From Faecalibacterium prausnitzii (lineage in GTDB: Bacteria; Bacillota; Clostridia; Oscillospirales; Ruminococcaceae), in contig DCCL01000252.1 in the NCBI GenBank assembly GCA_002313795.1, positions 1 through 7,893 of the forward strand: 7,893 nt of DNA, in the 5' to 3' direction. Positions 1-7,893 of this stretch are shown here, piece by piece. Position numbers and translations under genes: made by a program. Numbering within the stretch: position 1 is the stretch's first letter; every line of letters starts with the position of its first letter. The notes beneath the pieces were generated by a model. The model did no database searches. It was not told the DNA's origin and worked only from the letters and a program-made list of their open reading frames with translations.

Positions 1-639
1 CACCGGCAGGTGCTGACCGAGATGATCCAGCGGGACAAGAACCACCCCTGTGTGGTATTATGGAGTCTGGGCAACGAACCGGATCTGGAGCACTTCCCGC
101 AGGACGCTTACAACTACTGGCGGCCGCTGTATGAGCTGGCCCACCAGCTGGACCCGCAGGACCGCCCGGTGACGCTGGTATGCTGCCAGAACGATTACAC
201 CAAAGACATCACCACCCGGACTATGGACATTGTGTGCATCAACCGGTATTATGGATGGTACAATCTCTCTGGCGATCTGGACGCCGCCTGCAATGGCCTG
301 AGCCAGGAGCTGGACTTCTGGGCAGAGCAGCACAAGCCGGTGATGATGAGCGAGTACGGCGCAGACACCGTAGCCGGCCTGCACACCGCGGGGGCCGAGA
401 TGTTCAGCGAGGAGTTTCAGGTGGAGTTCTACCGCCGCCTGGATGCCGAGTTTGACAAACGTCCCTGGTTCGTGGGAGAATTTGTCTGGAACTTTGCCGA
501 CTACGACACCGTGCAGGGTCCCATGCGGGTGGACGGCAACAAAAAGGGCCTCTTCACCCGTGACCGACGCCCCAAGCTGGGCGCACATTTCCTGAAAGAG
601 CGCTGGAAGAATATCCCGACCTTTGGATTTAAGGAGTAA
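1..639 (+). CDS. uidA: beta-glucuronidase, GH2, 3' part (5' end outside window)
   Basis: This is the C-terminal 212 residues of a GH2 beta-glucuronidase, which hydrolyses beta-D-glucuronides to free glucuronic acid and should act in the cytoplasm. The frame is open from base 1, so the gene begins upstream; by comparison with the ~600-residue E. coli enzyme (from memory) nearly 390 residues are missing. Visible hallmarks, numbered from base 1, are RDKNHP followed by the acid/base Glu26 in GNEPD, the NRYYGWY segment at 81-87, the nucleophile Glu118 in SEYGADT, the VWNFADY segment, and the N-x-K pair Asn180/Lys182 in GNKKG, which in this family contacts the substrate carboxylate and separates glucuronidases from galactosidases. 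The 92-residue gap between the catalytic Glu residues matches the E. coli spacing (91). No extra C-terminal domain follows. It is the first visible gene of a run with GH88 and DUF2264. The loop-1 region used to class gut GUS enzymes is not in the window, so its preferred glucuronide cannot be judged. Confidence 0.95.
   Translation, partial: HRQVLTEMIQRDKNHPCVVLWSLGNEPDLEHFPQDAYNYWRPLYELAHQLDPQDRPVTLVCCQNDYTKDITTRTMDIVCINRYYGWYNLSGDLDAACNGLSQELDFWAEQHKPVMMSEYGADTVAGLHTAGAEMFSEEFQVEFYRRLDAEFDKRPWFVGEFVWNFADYDTVQGPMRVDGNKKGLFTRDRRPKLGAHFLKERWKNIPTFGFKE
631..636 (+). promoter_or_regulatory. Shine-Dalgarno of the GH88 gene, against the uidA stop
   Basis: AAGGAG forms the last two sense codons of uidA and sits 7 bases before the ATG at 644. 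It decides the GH88 start over an in-frame upstream TTG at 623 that would lie inside uidA. The arrangement suggests coupled translation of the two genes. Confidence 0.8.
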
Positions 640-643
640 TGAT

Positions 644-1804
644 ATGAAGACCTATCCCGATCACCCTATGACCGATGCCGAAGCAAAACAGGCGCTGGCC
701 GATGCCTGCAAGCAGGTAGAGACCAATCTGCCCCTCTACACCTATCAGTGTCAGAACCATTCCAGTGTGAAGGGAATCTATCCCGGCTGCGCCAACGACC
801 AGTGGACCTGCGGTTTCTGGCCTGGTGAGATCTGGCTGGCCTATGAGGCCACCGGCGACGGGAAATTCAAAAATGCAGCGTTGATTCAGGTGGACAGCTT
901 TGCGGACCGCATTGCCCGCAAGGTGGAAGTGGACCATCATGACATGGGCTTCCTCTACAGCCCCACCTGCGTGGCGGCATGGAAGCTGGTGGGCAGCGAA
1001 AAGGGAAAGAAAGCTGCTATCGCCGCTGCCGACCAGCTGCTGACCCGCTACCAGCCCAGCGGAAAGTTTCTGCAGGCCTGGGGCACCATGGACGACCCGG
1101 ACAACTACCGCTATATCATCGACTGTATGCTGAACGTGCCCCTGCTGTACTGGGCAAGTCAGGTGACGGGGGATGACCACTACCGTGAGATCGCCGCCGC
1201 CCACACGGCCACTACGCTGGCCAACTCCTTCCGGCCCGACGGCAGCACCTATCACACCTTCTTTATGAACCCGGACGGCACCCCCAAGGGGGGGCGCACC
1301 TGTCAGGGCTACAGGGACGACAGTTTCTGGGCACGGGGTCAGGCCTGGGGCGTCTACGGCAGCGCCATCGGCTACACTTACACCCACGATGAGAAGTTCC
1401 TCGATGTGTTCCGCAAGGCGCTGGACTTCTACCTCTCCCGCCTGCCGGAAGATCTCGTCCCCTGCTGGGATATGATCTTTGCCCCGGAGAGCGGCGAGCC
1501 GCGGGATTCCTCTTCTGCGGCCATCGTGGCCTGCGGCCTGCTGGAAGCCGCCAAGTATGTGGGCGAGGAAGAAGCCGCACAGTGGCGCACGCTGGCCCGG
1601 CAGATGCTGGGAAGCCTTGCCGCGAACTATGCGGTCAAACCCGGCACCCTTGGCTCCGGTCAGCTGCTCCACGGCACTTACAGCAAAAAGAGCCCCTACA
1701 ACACCTGCACCCCGGAAGGCGTGGATGAATGCACCAGCTGGGGCGATTACTTCTATATGGAGGCGCTGACCCGCCTGACAAAAGATTGGGAGATGTACTG
1801 GTGA
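644..1804 (+). CDS. unsaturated glucuronyl hydrolase, GH88 family
   Basis: A 386-residue GH88 enzyme. The family hydrates the 4,5 double bond of the unsaturated uronic acid at the non-reducing end of lyase-made oligosaccharides, releasing it so that it becomes a keto-uronate. Matches to the Bacillus UGL fold (an alpha/alpha six-hairpin barrel) are Asp100 in DHHDMGFLY and Asp160 in YIIDCMLN, equivalent to catalytic Asp88 and Asp149, plus His204, which falls at the position of His193 by the same spacing. The block GYRDDSFWARGQAW at 222-235 and the C-terminal WGDYFYMEAL are also family hallmarks. Length is normal for the family. There is no signal peptide, so it acts in the cytoplasm on imported sugars. 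The ATG at 644 is chosen for its good Shine-Dalgarno. The gene overlaps the next by TGATG. GH105 is a related alternative, but the DHHD and DSFWARGQAW motifs favour GH88. A lengthened loop after His-Gly-Thr-Tyr near 343-360 is unusual relative to the streptococcal enzyme (see findings). Confidence 0.93.
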   Translation: MKTYPDHPMTDAEAKQALADACKQVETNLPLYTYQCQNHSSVKGIYPGCANDQWTCGFWPGEIWLAYEATGDGKFKNAALIQVDSFADRIARKVEVDHHDMGFLYSPTCVAAWKLVGSEKGKKAAIAAADQLLTRYQPSGKFLQAWGTMDDPDNYRYIIDCMLNVPLLYWASQVTGDDHYREIAAAHTATTLANSFRPDGSTYHTFFMNPDGTPKGGRTCQGYRDDSFWARGQAWGVYGSAIGYTYTHDEKFLDVFRKALDFYLSRLPEDLVPCWDMIFAPESGEPRDSSSAAIVACGLLEAAKYVGEEEAAQWRTLARQMLGSLAANYAVKPGTLGSGQLLHGTYSKKSPYNTCTPEGVDECTSWGDYFYMEALTRLTKDWEMYW

Positions 1805-3492
1805 TGAAGTTACAGACGAAAGCAGATTTTACTGTGCTGATGCACAGATTCCTTGACCCGCTCAAGCCCTGCTATTCCGCTGGCTGTGCCCGGCTGCATC
1901 TGGGCGAGACCGGCGTCACTTATGACCAGAACGCCATCGAGCTGGAAGCCTTCAGCCGCCCGCTCTGGGCGCTGGTGCCCTTCTGGGTGGGCGGCGGCTC
2001 TGACCCGGAATTTGAGGCCATTTACCGCAAGGGCCTTGCTTCTGGTTCCGACCCGGAAAGCCCGGAATACTGGGGAAAGTGCAAGGATTATGACCAGTGC
2101 TTTGTGGAGATGGCGGCCATCGCCTGCGGCATCCTGACTGCTCCGGAAAAGGTGTGGGAGCCGCTGGCAGAGGCCGAAAAAAAGGATTTGGCCGCATGGC
2201 TGGATCAAATCAATGAGCATGCCATTCCGGACTGCAACTGGCAGTTCTTCCGCATCCTCGTGAATCTTGCGCTCAGGAGTGTGAAGATGCCCTACAGTCC
2301 GGAGCTTCTGGAGGACGGCCTCGAAAAGATCGACAGCTATTACAGCGGCGACGGCTGGTCCACTGACGGCGCTTCTGTTCAGAAGGACTACTACATCCCG
2401 TGGGCCATCCAGTATTACGGCCTGCTCTACTCCAGCTTCGCTGCCGATACCGACCCCAAACGTGCAGCCCTCTACCGGGAGCGCGCCATGCTGTTCAGCC
2501 AGCAGTTCGTCTACTGGTTCGATGCCAACGGTGCGGCCCTGCCCTTTGGCCGCAGCCTGACCTATCGCTTTGCGCAGAACTGCTTCTGGGCGGCCTGCAT
2601 CTGGGCCGGGCTGGAGCCGCTGCCCCTGCCCGTGATGAAGGGCCTTATCGTCCGCAATTTCCAGTGGTGGATGAACCAGAAAATGTTTGACCGGGACGGC
2701 ATCCTCACCATCGGCTACTGCTATCCGCAGATGTATATGGCCGAGCGGTACAATGCCCCCGGCTCCCCCTACTGGGGCATGAAGAGCTTCCTGCTGCTGG
2801 CCCTGCCCGATGGCCACCCCTTCTGGGCGGCAGAGGCGGCCCCCATGCCCGCACTGGACAGCCTCAAGCCCATGCCCTATGCCAATATGCTGGTGCAGCG
2901 CCGGGCAGGCCGGGTAACAGCCTATGCCGCCGGCGTCAACGAGGGCCACGGCCACGGGCAGTTCCCGGAAAAGTATGCGAAATTCGCTTATGATACCCGC
3001 TTCGGCTTCTGTGCATCCCGCAGCCGGGAGGTGCTGAATCAGGCGGCCCCCGACAGCATGCTGGCCTTTGTCATCGACGACAATGTGTTTGTCCGCAAGG
3101 TGAGCAGGACGTGGAAGGTGGAAGCCGGTTCGGTGACGGCTCAGTGGTCGCCCTTCCCCGGCATTGAGGTGACGACCACCATCACCCCCACTGCTGTCGG
3201 CCATTGCCGCCATCACGAGATCGACAGCAGCTTTGACTGCGATGCCTATGACTGCGGCTTTGCCGTGCCCAATTTTGCACCGGGCTATGCTGAAGCGGTG
3301 GGAAATGATACCGCCGAAGCCCACTGTGACACGCTGCGTTGTGCCGTGCGCGGCAAGGGCGAGCCGATCGTCATCGGCTGTGACCCCAACACCAGCCTGT
3401 ATTTCACCAATGTCCATCTGCCCGCCGTGAAATACCACATTGCAAAGGGACACACTACGCTGGATACCGAAATTCTTGACGAAGCAAAATAA
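1804..3492 (+). CDS. DUF2264 family protein, probable uronic-acid glycoside hydrolase (GH154-like)
   Basis: A 562-residue protein that I recognise as DUF2264. Its conserved blocks are SRPLWALVPFW near 46-56, DYYIPWAIQYY around Trp200, ALPFGRSLTYRFA from 245, YNAPGSPYWGMKSF at 316-329, DGHPFW, and NEGHGHGQFPEKY at 379-391. The first ~355 residues are rich in aromatic helices and probably form an alpha/alpha barrel. The last ~200 have alternating beta-type sequence and probably form a beta-sandwich. From memory, DUF2264 corresponds to CAZy GH154, for which beta-glucuronidase activity has been reported; I cannot confirm that here and did not assign catalytic residues. No signal peptide is seen, so it is probably cytoplasmic. 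The ATG at 1804 overlaps the GH88 stop, with GGGAG 11 bases upstream, which suggests translational coupling. An earlier in-frame ATG at 1729 would overlap GH88 by 76 bases and is rejected. The context of glucuronidase plus GH88 supports a role in uronic-acid removal. Family call is firm, activity is inferred. Confidence 0.85.
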   Translation: MKLQTKADFTVLMHRFLDPLKPCYSAGCARLHLGETGVTYDQNAIELEAFSRPLWALVPFWVGGGSDPEFEAIYRKGLASGSDPESPEYWGKCKDYDQCFVEMAAIACGILTAPEKVWEPLAEAEKKDLAAWLDQINEHAIPDCNWQFFRILVNLALRSVKMPYSPELLEDGLEKIDSYYSGDGWSTDGASVQKDYYIPWAIQYYGLLYSSFAADTDPKRAALYRERAMLFSQQFVYWFDANGAALPFGRSLTYRFAQNCFWAACIWAGLEPLPLPVMKGLIVRNFQWWMNQKMFDRDGILTIGYCYPQMYMAERYNAPGSPYWGMKSFLLLALPDGHPFWAAEAAPMPALDSLKPMPYANMLVQRRAGRVTAYAAGVNEGHGHGQFPEKYAKFAYDTRFGFCASRSREVLNQAAPDSMLAFVIDDNVFVRKVSRTWKVEAGSVTAQWSPFPGIEVTTTITPTAVGHCRHHEIDSSFDCDAYDCGFAVPNFAPGYAEAVGNDTAEAHCDTLRCAVRGKGEPIVIGCDPNTSLYFTNVHLPAVKYHIAKGHTTLDTEILDEAK

Positions 3493-3507
3493 TGAAATCA
3501 TTCAGAA

Positions 3508-3540
3508 GAACAGTCGCTCCTGTACGGCTGTTTTTCTCTT
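3508..3540 (+). terminator. intrinsic terminator after the DUF2264 gene
   Basis: The arms ACAGTCG (3510-3516) and CGGCTGT (3525-3531) pair over 7 bp with one G-T wobble around an 8-base loop. They are followed by the T-rich run TTTTCTCTT. The A-rich bases before the stem (3506-3509) can pair partly with the T run. It lies 15 bases after the DUF2264 stop and 26 bases before the beta-galactosidase ATG, so it should end the uronidase transcript or act as a partial barrier to the next gene. Confidence 0.8.
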
Positions 3541-3552
3541 CCCGGATTGCTG

Positions 3553-6583
<3,031 letters not shown>

Positions 6584-6616
6584 AAGTTTATCTGGTTGAA
6601 GCGGCGGCGCTTATTG

Positions 6617-6635
6617 TGATGGTGGATGACCATCA
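6617..6635. repeat. small inverted repeat downstream of lacZ
   Basis: TGATGGT and ACCATCA form a perfect 7-bp stem with a 5-base loop, 33 bases after the lacZ stop. No T run follows on either strand, so it is not an intrinsic terminator by itself. It could protect the 3' end of the lacZ transcript or be chance. Confidence 0.4.
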
Positions 6636-6651
6636 ATTTGAACTTACTGAA

Positions 6652-6706
6652 AAAACGACTCCCGGCAGGTGTCTGCATTGCAGAATATCCTGCTGGAAGT
6701 CGTTTT
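6652..6706. terminator. bidirectional composite terminator between lacZ and pyrI
   Basis: The outer arms AAAACGACT (6652-6660) and AGTCGTTTT (6698-6706) pair over 9 bp. After a single C-A mismatch the stem continues with 6662-6669 against 6689-6696 (8 bp, one G-T pair). An inner TCTGC/GCAGA hairpin (6672-6684, 3-base loop) caps it. A T-rich tail follows on the + strand (TTTTGCATTTATTT) and a run of six T follows on the - strand, so it can stop both the lacZ and the pyrBI transcripts. The pyrI stop is only 16 bases away. Confidence 0.88.
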
Positions 6707-6722
6707 GCATTTATTTGGATTT

Positions 6723-6947
6723 TTACAGCGGGTCGAGTCTGCCCAGAATTTCGATACGCTTGGGCAGTTCTGTGCCCTCGATTTTGATCAGGTCTTTCCG
6801 GCCGCACTTTCCGCTGCGGACATTCTGCAGCAGGGCGACCGAGGCAGAACTGTCCTCCAAGTCCAGCAGACGATACAGCTCCATGCCCTTTCCGGCGGGA
6901 ATATGGTCCAGAATAAAGCCGTTCTGGATCCCTTCAATGCTCAGCAT
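6723..6947 (-). CDS. pyrI: truncated aspartate carbamoyltransferase regulatory chain (PyrI N-terminal part only)
   Basis: A 74-residue protein matching the start of PyrI, the allosteric chain that binds nucleotides and modulates PyrB. Conserved features are NGFILDHIPAGKGMELY with Asp14 and His15 (E. coli Asp19/His20) and GRKDLIKIE at 49-57 with Lys55 (E. coli Lys60), residues that contact CTP in the E. coli enzyme. Typical PyrI is about 140-153 residues. This one stops at a point equivalent to E. coli residue ~80, so it lacks the last allosteric-domain strands (including the positions of Asn84, Tyr89 and Lys94) and the entire four-Cys zinc domain that docks on PyrB. No Cys-rich continuation appears in any frame before the lacZ stop. 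The ATG overlaps the pyrB stop by 7 bases and has AAGG 7 bases upstream, so translation looks intact. It may be a decayed gene, a recent 3' deletion, or a genuine short form. Identity is firm; function is doubtful. Confidence 0.85.
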   Translation of the reverse strand: MLSIEGIQNGFILDHIPAGKGMELYRLLDLEDSSASVALLQNVRSGKCGRKDLIKIEGTELPKRIEILGRLDPL

Positions 6948-7893
6948 TCCAGCACCTTCTTTCCGGTCAGCGGGTCGGGAATGCCCAGCAGAGCCAGAAT
7001 AATGGCCATGCGGATATAAACGCCGTTGTGCACCTGGTCGAAGTAGGCGGCGCGGGGGTCGTTGTCCACATCCAGTTTGATCTCGTCGATGCGGGGCAGG
7101 GGATGGAGCACCGGCATATCCGGCTGTGCCAGCTGCAGGAGCTTTTCGTCCAGCTCATAGCAGCCTTTCAGCCGCAGATAGTCTTCTTCGTTGAAAAAGC
7201 GCTCCTGCTGGATGCGGGTCATATAGAGCACATCCAGAGTCGGCAGTTCGGCTTCGAGGTCGGCAGTCTCCTTGTAGGTCTGATGGAGAGGCGTCAATGT
7301 CTCGTCCTTGACATACTGGGGAATGCGCAGTTCCTCCGGCGAGATGAACACAAACTTGTTCCCCTCAAACTGGCTCAGGGCTGCGGTCAGGGAGTGGACC
7401 GTACGGCCGAATTTGAGGTCGCCGCAGAAGCCGATGGTCAGATGGTCCAGCCGCCCTTTGCGCTGGCGGATGGTCATGAGGTCGATCATGGTCTGGGAGG
7501 GGTGAGCATGACCGCCGTCGCCCGCATTGATGACGGGAACGCGGGCATACATGGAAGCCCGGAGCGGCGCACCCTCTTTGGGGTGGCGCATGGCGATGAT
7601 GTCAGCATAGTTGCTGACGACACGAGCTGTATCGGCCACGGTCTCGCCCTTGCTGGCACTGGACAGCTGAGCGCCTGCAAAACCCAGCGTCTTGCCGCCC
7701 AGGCGCAGCATGGCCGACTCGAAGGAGAGCCGGGTGCGGGTGGAGGGCTCATAGAACAGGGGCGCCAGAATGCGTCCGTCGCAGAGATGAGCATAGGGGG
7801 CAGGGTTCGCCTCCATCTTGTCGGCAAGGTCGAGGAGGGCCAGCTGCTCCTCCAGAGAAAAGCTGTTCGGCTCGATGAAGTGTCTCACAGCCA
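6941..7893 (-). CDS. pyrB: aspartate carbamoyltransferase catalytic chain (5' end just outside window)
   Basis: PyrB condenses carbamoyl phosphate with L-aspartate to N-carbamoyl-aspartate, the first committed step of pyrimidine synthesis. Motifs in order are the carbamoyl-phosphate loop FYEPSTRTRLSFE, SKGETVADT with the active-site Lys, MRHPKEG, NAGDGGHAHPSQT, GDLKFGRTVHSL, LYMTRIQQERF and VLHPLPRIDEI. Length is about 317 residues, usual for the family, with an intact C-terminus. The reading frame stays open to the right edge: a GTG at 7886-7888 could start it, but two codons upstream the edge cuts a codon ending in TG, so the natural start is probably ATG-GCT-GTG (Met-Ala-Val-Arg-His-Phe) with its first base just outside. 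With that start, the Ser-Thr-Arg-Thr-Arg loop falls at residues 51-55, close to E. coli 52-56. It overlaps pyrI by 7 bases, the classical pyrBI order. No upstream control region is in view. Confidence 0.95.
   Translation of the reverse strand, partial: AVRHFIEPNSFSLEEQLALLDLADKMEANPAPYAHLCDGRILAPLFYEPSTRTRLSFESAMLRLGGKTLGFAGAQLSSASKGETVADTARVVSNYADIIAMRHPKEGAPLRASMYARVPVINAGDGGHAHPSQTMIDLMTIRQRKGRLDHLTIGFCGDLKFGRTVHSLTAALSQFEGNKFVFISPEELRIPQYVKDETLTPLHQTYKETADLEAELPTLDVLYMTRIQQERFFNEEDYLRLKGCYELDEKLLQLAQPDMPVLHPLPRIDEIKLDVDNDPRAAYFDQVHNGVYIRMAIILALLGIPDPLTGKKVLEC

Noticed and set aside
1810..3501. A 563-codon open frame on the - strand opposite almost the whole DUF2264 gene
   Set aside because: Same explanation: high third-position GC leaves few stop codons in the antisense frame. 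The translation is low-complexity and has no family motif.
3476..3504. Possible promoter for lacZ starting with TTGACG at 3476-3481
   Set aside because: No acceptable -10 box lies 16-18 bases downstream; TAATGA at 3490 is far too close. The transcript would still cross the terminator.
7886..7888. GTG as the true start of pyrB
   Set aside because: The frame stays open to the window edge, where a codon ending in TG two codons upstream gives a likely ATG. The gene is better treated as partial at its 5' end.

Overview
The window looks like chromosomal DNA of a GC-rich gut Firmicute. The protein sequences resemble those of Oscillospiraceae/Ruminococcaceae such as Faecalibacterium or Gemmiger. This is an impression from protein style, gene content (cytoplasmic glycoside hydrolases without signal peptides) and GC-rich codon use. 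No marker gene is present to settle it.

Layout. Positions 1-3492 (+ strand) hold a tightly packed run of three genes. The first is the 3' third of a GH2 beta-glucuronidase (uidA-like, cut by the window edge). The second is a GH88 unsaturated glucuronyl hydrolase whose Shine-Dalgarno overlaps the uidA stop. The third is a DUF2264 protein whose ATG overlaps the GH88 stop (TGATG). An intrinsic terminator follows at about 3508-3540. A full-length GH2 beta-galactosidase (LacZ type, 1005 aa) then begins at 3566. The convergent strand carries pyrB (aspartate carbamoyltransferase catalytic chain, running off the right edge) and, overlapping its stop by 7 bases, a very short pyrI. Between the lacZ and pyrI stops (6584-6722) lies a long composite hairpin that should terminate transcription in both directions.

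How the genes fit together. Beta-glucuronidase releases GlcA from beta-glucuronides. GH88 removes the 4,5-unsaturated uronic acid that polysaccharide lyases leave on oligosaccharides. DUF2264 proteins are, to my recollection, linked to CAZy family GH154, for which beta-glucuronidase activity has been reported. The cassette therefore appears dedicated to stripping uronic acids from imported oligosaccharides in the cytoplasm. The beta-galactosidase next door would suit mixed Gal/GlcA glycans. No transporter, lyase or regulator is visible; they may lie upstream. The pyrBI pair is housekeeping pyrimidine synthesis and unrelated in function.

The most unusual feature is the 74-residue PyrI. It keeps the start of the allosteric nucleotide-binding domain but lacks the rest of that domain and the whole zinc domain that normally docks it onto PyrB, and it ends cleanly before a terminator. 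I saw no mobile element, CRISPR array, tRNA or rRNA.
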